A program made the translations under genes and the position numbers. Shown piece by piece: positions 14,642 through 22,077 of a stretch of DNA of 23,953 nt. The notes under the pieces were generated by a model. The model saw only the letters and a program-made list of their open reading frames with translations, searched no databases and was not told the origin of the DNA. Numbering within the stretch: position 1 is the first letter of the stretch; each line of letters starts with the position of its first letter. The stretch comes from a virus, in the IMG/VR virus record IMGVR_UViG_3300033571_013189, positions 1-23,953 of that record; one strand, given 5' to 3'.

Positions 14642-16204
14642 ATGAAAGAAGAAAAAAACAAAATTGTAGAATTTTTAAAACAAAATTATAAAGGATCGTA
14701 TAGATTCATAAAGAATAAAATGTTTATCAATACATTTGGGATTAGTTTATATAATATAATTCATACAGAGACTAAATTTTTAGATAATAGTAAATACCCA
14801 TTTTCTGTTAGAGTTCGTTCTTTTATAGAAAATATTAATACACAACCCATATGTGTTGTCTGTGCAAAAGATACAATTTTTAATTCTAATAATGGCTGGC
14901 AAGCTACATGTAGTAGATCTTGTCATATGAAATCACCAGAAAGATTAAAAAAATTAAAAGAAACCAATTTAATTAAATATGGATCAACAAATTTTTTAGC
15001 TTCTGAACAAGGGAAAAACAAATTAAAAGAAACGAATATCAAAAAATATGGAGTTGATAATTATGCTAAATCTTTAGAATTTAAAGAAAGGATTAAATCT
15101 GGTGACATAAAACCTAAAAATAACCCAGAATTAATTTCATTCAAATTTAAATTAAATTATTATAATAGTTTAGTTAATGGTGATATAGTTATGCCATTAT
15201 TTCCATTTGAAGAGTACGAAGGTTTTTTAAATGGCTATAAAATGTATAGCTGGAAATGTAAAAAATGTGATTATAAATTCCAAGCTATTATAAAGTATCA
15301 TAAACATTTGGAATGCAGAAAATGTAAACCAACAGGAACTAAAATGGAAATTTTCATTAAAAATTTCTTAGATCAATATAATATAAATTTTATTTATAGA
15401 GATAGAAATGTTTTAAATGGATATGAAATTGATGTGTATATTCCTAGTCATAAATTAGGAATAGAATTACATGGTTTATATTGGCATACAGAATACCATA
15501 AAGATAAAAACTTACATAAATTAAAAGCAGACCTAGCTCATAGTGCAGGTATTAATTTAATTCAAATTTTCGAAGATGAATTAAAATTTAAAAAAGAAAT
15601 AGTATTAAGTAGACTTAAAAATTTATTAAATTTAAATGATAATAAGATATTTGCTCGCAAATGTTCTATAAAAGAAATAAAAAGTAATATCAAATCAGTT
15701 TTTTTGCAGAATTATCATATTCAAGGAAATAGTAATACTTCAATAAATTATGGATTATATCATAATAATGAATTAGTATCTGTAATGACTTTTAGTAAAG
15801 AACGAATTGCATTAGGTTCTAAAACTAGAAATAACGTATACGAATTAAATAGACTTTGCTCTAAATCAAATATTAATGTAATTGGAGGTGCAAGTAAATT
15901 GCTTAAACATTTCATAAAACAATATAATCCTAATGAGATTATAAGTTATGCAGACCGAAGATGGTCTAATGGAAAAGTATACGAAAATATGGGATTTGAG
16001 TTTATTAAAAATACAGAACCTAATTATTGGTATACAAATACATATCAAACAAGAGAACATCGATTTAAATATAGAAAAGATGTTTTGTCTGAAAAATTGG
16101 AAAATTACGATGAAACTTTAACCGAATCCGAAAATATGAGTAATCATGGGTATGTTAAAATATGGGATGCAGGAAGTAAAAAATATATATTAACCTTATG
16201 CTAG
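14642..16204 (+). CDS. VSR-like (EDxHD) mobile endonuclease with zinc fingers
   Basis: This 520-aa protein has the layout of free-standing phage homing endonucleases of the very-short-patch-repair (VSR) fold. In order: a C4 zinc finger (C71, C74, C90, C94); paired repeats ETNLIKYGSTNF / ETNIKKYGVDNY (~107-141), probably DNA-binding; a second zinc ribbon (C206, C209, C225, C228); a nuclease core with E262-x-D264 and IELHGLYWH (E275, H277, H282); then an acetyltransferase-like fold (about 345-470, VIGGASKLLKHFIKQYNP, ISYADRRWSNG) often fused in this group; and an end with VKIWDAGSKKY. It follows the capsid terminator and its end overlaps the next ORF by 7 nt, consistent with insertion between existing genes. 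It has a strong Shine-Dalgarno, unlike its neighbours. Confidence 0.85.
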   Translation: MKEEKNKIVEFLKQNYKGSYRFIKNKMFINTFGISLYNIIHTETKFLDNSKYPFSVRVRSFIENINTQPICVVCAKDTIFNSNNGWQATCSRSCHMKSPERLKKLKETNLIKYGSTNFLASEQGKNKLKETNIKKYGVDNYAKSLEFKERIKSGDIKPKNNPELISFKFKLNYYNSLVNGDIVMPLFPFEEYEGFLNGYKMYSWKCKKCDYKFQAIIKYHKHLECRKCKPTGTKMEIFIKNFLDQYNINFIYRDRNVLNGYEIDVYIPSHKLGIELHGLYWHTEYHKDKNLHKLKADLAHSAGINLIQIFEDELKFKKEIVLSRLKNLLNLNDNKIFARKCSIKEIKSNIKSVFLQNYHIQGNSNTSINYGLYHNNELVSVMTFSKERIALGSKTRNNVYELNRLCSKSNINVIGGASKLLKHFIKQYNPNEIISYADRRWSNGKVYENMGFEFIKNTEPNYWYTNTYQTREHRFKYRKDVLSEKLENYDETLTESENMSNHGYVKIWDAGSKKYILTLC

Positions 16205-16389
16205 AATTTAGAAACCCAATTCCTGTAATAACCCCATTAGGAGAAGGATATGCGATTTATGTAACTAATGGTGGCACTTTTGAAAATGATATATGGGCAG
16301 TATGTTTAGTTGACGGTGGTGATGTGCGTCATTTTAGATCAGATCAAATCAAAATTTATAAAAATGGTACTTTTGATATCAAGAATTAA
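16198..16389 (+). CDS. Small conserved-looking phage protein (63 aa)
   Basis: This 63-aa protein is β-strand-rich (NPIPVITPLGEGYAIYVTNG, then ENDIWAVCLVDGGDVRHF). I recall similar short ORFs in T4-like marine phages but know no function. Its start overlaps the end of the endonuclease (ATGCTAG), so translation is probably coupled. It has no TAAATA of its own. Its original promoter may have been displaced by insertion of the endonuclease. Its stop overlaps the stop of the convergent gene within a TTAA. Confidence 0.7.
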   Translation: MLEFRNPIPVITPLGEGYAIYVTNGGTFENDIWAVCLVDGGDVRHFRSDQIKIYKNGTFDIKN

Positions 16390-16724
16390 ATCTGATGTGG
16401 ATTTTGTGGAGTCCCATTTATATATGCACTATAAGTTTTAATAATATTTTTCTGTTGAAAATTGCGTTTATCTTCTGGAATCATATGTTTTATGAGACAT
16501 CCAGTAATTATATTTTTAACATCATTCAAACCTTCATCAACTGCTTTAATAGATAAAGTATTTCTATCATCAACCTCAAAAGATACTTTAAATGCCAATC
16601 CAGTTGGGGATTCATCTAATGAATCTTCTACTGGTCTATCATATTTTACTAACTCCATATCTTTTCTAGAGATTTCGTTTAGTAATCTATAAGCTTCGTA
16701 GATATTTTTAATATCTTTATTCAT
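16386..16724 (-). CDS. Unknown late protein with capsid-targeting-like N terminus
   Basis: This 112-aa protein is not recognised. Its first 17 residues (DIKNIYEAYRLLNE) closely echo the start of the 406-aa protein at 10899 (DIKLIFEKYKEVLKE) and end in L15-N16-E17, a possible prohead-protease cut site. The remainder is an acidic to neutral small domain, without cysteine clusters or membrane segments. Its own late promoter lies 5 nt before the start, on the strand opposite to neighbouring structural genes. Confidence 0.75.
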   Translation of the reverse strand: MNKDIKNIYEAYRLLNEISRKDMELVKYDRPVEDSLDESPTGLAFKVSFEVDDRNTLSIKAVDEGLNDVKNIITGCLIKHMIPEDKRNFQQKNIIKTYSAYINGTPQNPHQI

Positions 16725-16729
16725 TACAA

Positions 16730-16735
16730 TATTTA
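16730..16735 (-). promoter_or_regulatory. Late promoter core (minus strand) for 16386-16724 gene
   Basis: TAAATA on the minus strand, with a 5-nt spacer to the ATG ending at 16724. Confidence 0.65.
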
Positions 16736-16833
16736 TTAATTTTTTTGACTCTATATCCTTTAGAAGATTTGATAACTTTATTAGAACATCTATTTAAGTT
16801 TGTTTTAAATTTTCCTCTAATGTTATTAACATA

Positions 16834-17112
16834 TTATTTCCAATCTTTGCAAGCCATTGCTTGTGGCGAACCCGCTTTAGCATGTGAACAATTATGTCTT
16901 TTTTTAAAACTCTTTTTTCTCTTTGTATTACCAGATTTACCAGTTACTCTAACTCCGGCTTGGCCCCAGTGTATGCGTTTAATACTGCCATCTGATTGAC
17001 GAGCACATTTAGACCACTTCTTTCCTTTTCTAGTTGAATGTGCTTTCTTTGTAGTCTTTGTACATTTTGATTCTAGCATCATCATACGGTCAAATAATTC
17101 ATCAAAATTCAT
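16834..17112 (-). CDS. Small basic Cys/His protein, unknown function
   Basis: This 92-aa, very basic protein starts at the ATG ending at 17112, not 17127, because a late promoter sits 5 nt upstream of it. Conserved-looking motifs are KWSKCARQSDGSIKRIHWG, then KSFKKRHNCSHAK and MACKDW. Cys and His residues (in SKC, KKAH, SKC, RHNCSH, MAC) could bind zinc. I recall related short proteins with a K-S-F-x-x-R-H-N-C motif in marine T4-like phages but not their function. Its N terminus (DELFDRMMMLE then SKC) may be another short targeting helix, although M12-L13-E14 only partly fits the protease site. A packaged or DNA-associated role is inferred. The frame stays open for 38 codons after its stop. 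Confidence 0.75.
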   Translation of the reverse strand: MNFDELFDRMMMLESKCTKTTKKAHSTRKGKKWSKCARQSDGSIKRIHWGQAGVRVTGKSGNTKRKKSFKKRHNCSHAKAGSPQAMACKDWK

Positions 17113-17117
17113 ATGAG

Positions 17118-17123
17118 TATTTA
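17118..17123 (-). promoter_or_regulatory. Late promoter core (minus strand) for small basic protein
   Basis: TAAATA on the minus strand, 5 nt before the ATG ending at 17112. It decides that start. Confidence 0.65.
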
Positions 17124-17158
17124 TCACATTTTTCTGTAAAAAGTTGGCTAATTTAAAC

Positions 17159-17164
17159 TAAATA
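17159..17164 (+). promoter_or_regulatory. Late promoter core for 129-aa protein
   Basis: TAAATA, then CTATT, then ATG 17170. It is the divergent partner of 17118-17123. Confidence 0.65.
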
Positions 17165-17169
17165 CTATT

Positions 17170-17559
17170 ATGACATTTGATAGCTTTGTATATAACGTAA
17201 ATGCTGATGTACCCCCATTAATTGGCCCTAGCTTAACCGCTACTGATGGTTCAGTTGCATTATTAACTGTAGGTGCCACATATTATGGTAAAGTTGTTGA
17301 TGGTATTCTATATAACGCAATTACTGGAGCTGGAACCGCAACAGCAACATTATCTGTAACATCAACTGTACCAGCAGTATCAATACTAGTAAATCCGGTA
17401 TATAACGGATCTACTTTTGCTCTTTATTTAGATGATCGTAGTACTGTTTTATTTACTGTGGTAACTGGTGTTAGTACTACAGTGCAAACTGTAACTGGTA
17501 ATTCAACATTTAATAATCGCGGACCAAACGAAAGACGCAGATTTGCATTAGAACTTTAA
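17170..17559 (+). CDS. β-rich structural protein candidate (129 aa)
   Basis: This 129-aa protein is unrecognised. It is rich in Thr, Val, Ser and Gly with alternating hydrophobic residues (TATATLSVTSTVPAVSILVN, TVVTGVSTTVQTV) and almost no Lys before its basic C-terminal NRGPNERRRF. Such composition is common in capsid decoration and fibre-type virion proteins. It forms a one-gene transcription unit: its own late promoter before it and a strong terminator 17 nt after it. High-level late expression of a virion component is inferred. Confidence 0.75.
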   Translation: MTFDSFVYNVNADVPPLIGPSLTATDGSVALLTVGATYYGKVVDGILYNAITGAGTATATLSVTSTVPAVSILVNPVYNGSTFALYLDDRSTVLFTVVTGVSTTVQTVTGNSTFNNRGPNERRRFALEL

Positions 17560-17576
17560 TTGTAAATTACTCAATA

Positions 17577-17607
17577 AAAACCCCGCTTAATGCGGGGTTT
17601 TTTGTTT
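17577..17607 (+). terminator. Intrinsic terminator after 129-aa gene
   Basis: The 10-bp stem AAAACCCCGC / GCGGGGTTTT (17577-17586, 17592-17601) with loop TTAAT runs into a T-rich tract. The A and T tracts make it potentially bidirectional. Confidence 0.93.
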
Positions 17608-17614
17608 TATACAG

Positions 17615-17620
17615 TAAATA
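17615..17620 (+). promoter_or_regulatory. Late promoter core for 193-aa protein
   Basis: TAAATA followed by ATTAT and ATG 17626. It lies just past the terminator and rules out the start at 17590 inside the terminator loop. Confidence 0.65.
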
Positions 17621-17625
17621 ATTAT

Positions 17626-18207
17626 ATGGGTCTTCTATATAATCGTTCTAAAACCGGATTTATAAATCCGGTTAATAAAACAGTAGACGGATTGATATCG
17701 GCATCTAATGGATTAATGTGTCTTAAAAATGCCATTATGGGTGCTTTTATGAGTCCAGCTAGTATATTATCTGGATTAGCATTAGCAGCAGGAGCAATGG
17801 TTTTTGCTATAATTGAATCGGTAACATCAGTAATTTATAAAAGAGTAAATCAAACCATCGATTCGGTATTATCTCCAATTAGAAGAATACAAGAATTAAT
17901 ATCTGATCTAACTTCTGTATTAATAGATGTACAAAAATTATTAGATAGAGCTACTAATATGGATAACTATTTTAAAGATAAACAAAATTGTTCCACAATG
18001 GCTGCGGATTTAATGAGTTGTTTAGCTCAATCTGCAATTAATAAAATTACGAACAAAGTAACAATGAACGTGGATAAACACGTAGGAAAAATAGCAGATT
18101 CTGTTTCAAAGAAAGCTTTTAAAGCTGATGGTATTTTAGCTGGTAGAATAGATAGACATACAAAATTCATTGAAAAAGCACAACTACAGAATAAATTATT
18201 AACATAA
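17626..18207 (+). CDS. Putative virion/baseplate-associated protein with hydrophobic segment
   Basis: This 193-aa protein is not recognised. It has a long hydrophobic Ala/Gly-rich segment (about 43-71, SPASILSGLALAAGAMVFAI) followed by helices rich in Ile, Leu and Asp (RIQELISDLTSVLIDVQKLL). Three cysteines lie at 32, ~122 and ~132. It is immediately upstream of the gp5-like gene with a 1-nt gap, so a role in the tail hub or membrane penetration is possible but unproven. The hydrophobic segment could be a membrane helix or a buried core. Confidence 0.7.
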   Translation: MGLLYNRSKTGFINPVNKTVDGLISASNGLMCLKNAIMGAFMSPASILSGLALAAGAMVFAIIESVTSVIYKRVNQTIDSVLSPIRRIQELISDLTSVLIDVQKLLDRATNMDNYFKDKQNCSTMAADLMSCLAQSAINKITNKVTMNVDKHVGKIADSVSKKAFKADGILAGRIDRHTKFIEKAQLQNKLLT

Positions 18208-18208
18208 T

Positions 18209-19444
18209 ATGCCTATTCAAAAAGAAAACAAATTTGATACCAAACATTATGGATTCTTTAGAGGGATTGTTATGCAAAATAATGATCCAGAAAGAAGAGG
18301 TAGAGTTAAAATTGCTATACCAGAATTTACTTCACATTTAGCTAGAGATTTGGGATTATCTCCTGATGTATATGGAGCTAGATTTGTTGGTGGAGATAAC
18401 ATCAATACAATTTATAATAAAGAAGCATTAAAAAAGTTTTGTGATGTTTTAATATGGGCGGAACAAGCTGCACCATTAATTGGTGGTGGAACTGCTGGAG
18501 TTTTTGATGCTAAAACTGGCGTAGCTACAGTTGGTGAAGGACATAGAGGAGGAGATTTTAGAGAAATATTAGGCGATGAAAGTATAACCCCTTCTGGGGA
18601 AAGCGTAGCTCCAAAAGCATGTTTGGCTACAAATGCCGTTCCGGGCAGTTTTGATACTGGATGCAAAACTGGAATGTGTGATGTATATAATGATTCATAC
18701 GCACCAACTCCTATTAGTAATGCAACAAAAGGAATATTTTCTGTACCCAGAGTTGGTTCGCAAGTGTGGTTATTTTTTGAAAATGGAAGTCTGGATCGTC
18801 CTGTATATATTGGTTATGTATTTGATAAATCTGATTGGAATAGTGTAATGAATCCACAAGGATCTAATCCTAGTTTACATTATCCTGCTGGATCCGAAAA
18901 TATGCAGGATGGAGAACCATTCTTTTTTACTGGACAAACCGTTTTCAATACTAAAGCAGGTTCATTAGAATTTGTAGAAACCGATGATTTCGAAAAAATT
19001 AAAATATCTCATTATAGTGGATCCTATTATGAAATAGGAAATCATAATACAGTAGAAATAAATGTAGCAAATAAAGCAACGGTAACTAATACAAACGAAC
19101 ATCACTCTATAAAAGGAGACAGCGCATTCATAGTATTAGGAGATCGTCATGAACATTATCGTGGAGATCATCATTTGACTTATGGTGATCCTGATAACAA
19201 AACATTTTATGATGAGTGGGTACAAACTGCTGGACCTGTGTTTGCTCATGCTGCTCAATTTTCCCAAAAAGAAAGAGTAATTAAAGATCCCACTAAAAAT
19301 GGGGCTTCTAAGGGTGGTCCTAATTCAAAATTTAGTCATCCTCAAAAATTAACTTTAAAAAAGAATTGGGCTAGTTATTTAACAGGAATGAATCCAAGTT
19401 CTCATAATAAAAAAATTCAACACACTGAATTAGGAGTATCATAA
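18209..19444 (+). CDS. 5: Baseplate spike protein, gp5-like OB-fold, no lysozyme domain
   Basis: This 411-aa protein starts with the OB-fold of the T4 gp5 central spike: GFFRGIVMQNNDPERRGRVK (residues ~12-31) parallels T4 WFVGVVEDRMDPLKLGRVRV, and KGIFSVPRVGSQVWLFFENG (~170-189) followed by RPVYIGYVF is the second half of the fold. An insertion of about 100 residues separates the halves. Next comes the start of a β-helix-like region (EINVANKATVTNTNEHHSIK). The T4 lysozyme domain is absent, as in other marine T4-like phages. The spike sits under the tail tube and pierces the outer membrane. Translation is probably coupled to the preceding gene. Confidence 0.8.
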   Translation: MPIQKENKFDTKHYGFFRGIVMQNNDPERRGRVKIAIPEFTSHLARDLGLSPDVYGARFVGGDNINTIYNKEALKKFCDVLIWAEQAAPLIGGGTAGVFDAKTGVATVGEGHRGGDFREILGDESITPSGESVAPKACLATNAVPGSFDTGCKTGMCDVYNDSYAPTPISNATKGIFSVPRVGSQVWLFFENGSLDRPVYIGYVFDKSDWNSVMNPQGSNPSLHYPAGSENMQDGEPFFFTGQTVFNTKAGSLEFVETDDFEKIKISHYSGSYYEIGNHNTVEINVANKATVTNTNEHHSIKGDSAFIVLGDRHEHYRGDHHLTYGDPDNKTFYDEWVQTAGPVFAHAAQFSQKERVIKDPTKNGASKGGPNSKFSHPQKLTLKKNWASYLTGMNPSSHNKKIQHTELGVS

Positions 19445-19447
19445 ATA
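19442..19447 (+). promoter_or_regulatory. Late promoter core for second spike gene
   Basis: TAAATA overlaps the stop region of the gp5-like gene and ends 7 nt before ATG 19455. Confidence 0.5.
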
Positions 19448-19454
19448 TAATATT

Positions 19455-20531
19455 ATGGCGGATGTAATTAATACACAAAAATTCGACAAAAGTAATCAAG
19501 GCGAAGTACTTATAAAAGTAGCAGAAGATTTAATACCAATTGAAAGTAATATTAAAGCTGGTGGTAATCAAATTATTTCTTACGAAAAAGATAAACACGA
19601 ATCAATTGGTGCTGTAATTAATACGTTTGCTCCAATTAGAAAAGATGTGTTAGGTGAGTTTAGACCTAAAGCTGTAACAATTGAAGGAAAGGGTTCTTTC
19701 GTAAAAAATGAAACAGTTCCTTATACAGAAGAAGTAGAAAATACTAGATTTCCTTGTGGAACATATTCATTAAATGTTGCCAATAAATATGATGTTAGTG
19801 TAGGTGCTGGTGGCATGAACATATCATCAATAGGAAATACTAAAATAGGATCCAATGCACGAATGAATATCGTTGCTGGAGAAGAAATAAACATGAGTTC
19901 TGGAAATGGAAATATTAATTTGAGAGCTGATCATAATATATCCATTAAATCAGATTCAATGAATCTAGAGTGTCCTAATCAAGTAGTAGTAAATTGTAAT
20001 TTAGGTGTTTCTAAAAATGCAATAATTAATGGATGTGCATTTGTTGATGGAGAAGTTTATTTACATCATGTAACATGTCCAGCAGAAGTACAATATACAG
20101 GGGGAGGTATTGGCGCATTTGGTCAGTTAATGACAGGAGCCGGTCCCACTGGATCGCAAAAAGGGGGAGGTGGCACTACAATTATTGCATATGCAGATGT
20201 CAGTTATATTAAAACTTTATATAATAGTATTGTCGCGTTGAAATTGCCTTGGGTGTTGCCAGATAAAATTCCTGTATTGGTTTTATCCGAAGTAGGAACT
20301 CCAGTAGCTTCTACCGCAGGAAATGCTGGTGCGCCAGTAAATCCAACATATTCTGTATATGTTTATCCACATCAACATCCATTTAATAATATTCCAATAA
20401 CATTTACTGATGGCAATGAATCATTACGAGCTGCTGCATCTAAATTAAATTCTGGTGAATTGGGGTTAGCTTCAAAAATAGAACATGGATATAAGACTAT
20501 TGGTGCTACCTTACCCGGTACTTCAATTTAG
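19455..20531 (+). CDS. Baseplate spike β-helix protein (gp5 C-terminal-like)
   Basis: This 358-aa protein has a run of short alternating strands typical of spike β-helices (about 107-190: YSLNVANKYDVSVGAGGMNI, KIGSNARMNIVAGEEINMSS, NINLRADHNISIKSDSMNLE, VVVNCNLGVSKNAIING). It then has a Gly-rich stretch and a late histidine cluster PHQHPF (around residue 302), as often found where such spikes bind a metal ion near the tip. It probably completes the spike begun by the preceding gp5-like protein, which lacks a full β-helix. Whether the two assemble as partners or this is a separate puncturing tip is not decidable here. The gene is last in the plus-strand tail cluster and faces thyX. Confidence 0.75.
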   Translation: MADVINTQKFDKSNQGEVLIKVAEDLIPIESNIKAGGNQIISYEKDKHESIGAVINTFAPIRKDVLGEFRPKAVTIEGKGSFVKNETVPYTEEVENTRFPCGTYSLNVANKYDVSVGAGGMNISSIGNTKIGSNARMNIVAGEEINMSSGNGNINLRADHNISIKSDSMNLECPNQVVVNCNLGVSKNAIINGCAFVDGEVYLHHVTCPAEVQYTGGGIGAFGQLMTGAGPTGSQKGGGGTTIIAYADVSYIKTLYNSIVALKLPWVLPDKIPVLVLSEVGTPVASTAGNAGAPVNPTYSVYVYPHQHPFNNIPITFTDGNESLRAAASKLNSGELGLASKIEHGYKTIGATLPGTSI

Positions 20532-20566
20532 GCGAAAATAGGCAATACTAGTATTACAGGACTATT

Positions 20567-21370
20567 TCAATCCTTTTTGAAATTTGATGAAATGATTTTT
20601 CTATAAGATAACCATTGCGAAAAATTATCATGAATTCCACTACATGCTTTTGCACAATGCTCGAAAGGACTGTAATGACCTTCTGCTAATAATTGATCAT
20701 GTAATGAATAATCCTTGTCGTAATTAATTTCTCCATCAAAAGTTTTATACGAAACTCTTGCTGCTCTAGCAGTAGCTACTTTTAATTTTTGTTCTATTGA
20801 AAGACCATCGATAAATTTATCGCCAAATGGAATGTGCCATTCGCCTTCAATTTTATTTTGTGGTGTGCTTTCTTTTAGAGCATCTTGCATTTTATATGCT
20901 AATTCTCTGATTTCTGGTTGAGCTGCACTATGGGCACGAAGTTTAAAAAAGTTTTCATATTCGGTTGCAGTAACTAAAGTAGTGATATGAAAAAATGGTT
21001 CCATCAGCCGGTTAGCAACTTGCTTATGAATGCCTAAGTCATTTAATTGTTTAGCATGAGACACGGTAGAATCTCTAGCTTGATTCCAAATTTGCATTGC
21101 TTTAATTTTAGTCGCTTCATCAACTTCATTATCAGCTTGCATACCTTTTTGATTTGCGCCCCAATGAATAGGGAGTGCTGGATCAGTCAATACATCTTCA
21201 ATGAATTTTTCAATAGGAATTGCTCTAGATGAGGCAGCATTTCTAGAAAACATTCTATGAGTCATTAATTCGGAATGAATAAAACGAGGATATGTTAAAA
21301 CAAAACTAGTAATTCTCTTGTTACGAATTTCTGTGTTATTACTATCGGCAACAATTTTTGCAGTAATCAT
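20567..21370 (-). CDS. thyX: Flavin-dependent thymidylate synthase ThyX
   Basis: This 267-aa enzyme makes dTMP from dUMP using FAD and methylenetetrahydrofolate, supplying thymidine for phage DNA. The ThyX signature is present as H38-R39-x-x-S42-x-N44-x-x-S47-x-R49 within THRMFSRNAASSR. The conserved LAEGHYSPFEHCAKA lies near the C terminus. It belongs to the longer ThyX type seen in phages. There is no TAAATA directly before its ATG; it follows the clpP-like gene by 37 nt on the same strand and is probably cotranscribed. An early or middle promoter was not identified. Confidence 0.93.
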   Translation of the reverse strand: MITAKIVADSNNTEIRNKRITSFVLTYPRFIHSELMTHRMFSRNAASSRAIPIEKFIEDVLTDPALPIHWGANQKGMQADNEVDEATKIKAMQIWNQARDSTVSHAKQLNDLGIHKQVANRLMEPFFHITTLVTATEYENFFKLRAHSAAQPEIRELAYKMQDALKESTPQNKIEGEWHIPFGDKFIDGLSIEQKLKVATARAARVSYKTFDGEINYDKDYSLHDQLLAEGHYSPFEHCAKACSGIHDNFSQWLSYRKIISSNFKKD

Positions 21371-21407
21371 TTATGGATGATACCACAAATTTTAACTTTG
21401 TAAAGTA

Positions 21408-22037
21408 TTAAATGACACCATCTACTAACCCATATTTTAAACATGTAGCAGAATCAAACCAAAGATCTTTTTTGAGAATACCATCTAGTTCCTTCATAGG
21501 AATTTTAGTATATTCTTTATATAATGATTTAATACAAGTCATTAATCTACGATTATTTTCTTGTTCGTCTTCTAATTTTTCAAATGTTCCAGCGCAAATA
21601 GAACTAAGTTGATGGATAAGCATGAATCCATTTTTACCTATAAATCTTTTCTTTCCTGCTATACTAATCAATGTAGCAGCACTTGCAGCAGCACCTTCGA
21701 TATAAGTATATACTTTTGTACGAAGTGATCGAATTACATCTACTGTTGCTAATCCAGCAAAAATTTCTCCACCATAACTGTTGATCCTTAAATGAATAGT
21801 TGGATCATAATCAGGATCATTTAAAGTAATTTTAGCATGTTGCATTCGAACATCTAATTCTCTTAAAATGCGATTTAATTCAGCACATGTTATCGAAGAA
21901 ATATCAGCATAAAAATTAACTGAATTGTCCAACATTTTAATTGAACTTTGAGGCATTAATAAATCCGAAGTTGGTAACGATGAAGGTAATTCTTTGAAGT
22001 CTTCATCCTCTTCCGTCATTCCCCAATGTTTTCTCAT
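21408..22037 (-). CDS. clpP: ClpP-like serine protease
   Basis: This 209-aa protein is a phage member of the ClpP peptidase family. The triad is visible: S119 in EGAAASAATL, H142 in FMLIHQLSS, and D191 in KKDLWFDS followed by LKYGLVDG. The oxyanion region INSYGGEIFAG (85-95) has Tyr instead of the usual Pro. The N terminus (about 1-35) is acidic and lacks the usual ClpP start, so docking with host ClpX or ClpA is uncertain. Marine T4-like phages often carry such genes; the substrate is unknown. A late promoter 6 nt upstream suggests late expression. Confidence 0.88.
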   Translation of the reverse strand: MRKHWGMTEEDEDFKELPSSLPTSDLLMPQSSIKMLDNSVNFYADISSITCAELNRILRELDVRMQHAKITLNDPDYDPTIHLRINSYGGEIFAGLATVDVIRSLRTKVYTYIEGAAASAATLISIAGKKRFIGKNGFMLIHQLSSICAGTFEKLEDEQENNRRLMTCIKSLYKEYTKIPMKELDGILKKDLWFDSATCLKYGLVDGVI

Positions 22038-22043
22038 ATAAAG

Positions 22044-22049
22044 TATTTA
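22044..22049 (-). promoter_or_regulatory. Late promoter core (minus strand) for clpP-like gene
   Basis: TAAATA on the minus strand, 6 nt before the ATG ending at 22037. Confidence 0.55.
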
Positions 22050-22066
22050 TCCTATATTTTTAAAAC

Positions 22067-22072
22067 TAAATA
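22067..22072 (+). promoter_or_regulatory. Late promoter core for 211-aa protein
   Basis: TAAATA, then CCAAT, then ATG 22078. Divergent from 22044-22049. Confidence 0.65.
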
Positions 22073-22077
22073 CCAAT

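Noticed and set aside
16745-16999. Hydrophobic plus-strand ORF
   Set aside because: Antisense to the Lys-rich small protein; Lys codons read backwards give Phe and Leu. No promoter or start context.
17590-17625. ATG at 17590 as start of the 193-aa protein
   Set aside because: It lies inside the terminator hairpin; ATG 17626 follows a late promoter by 5 nt.
20544-20555. Palindrome AATACTAGTATT between the spike gene and thyX
   Set aside because: A 12-nt AT-rich palindrome with no T tract or other context; could be chance.
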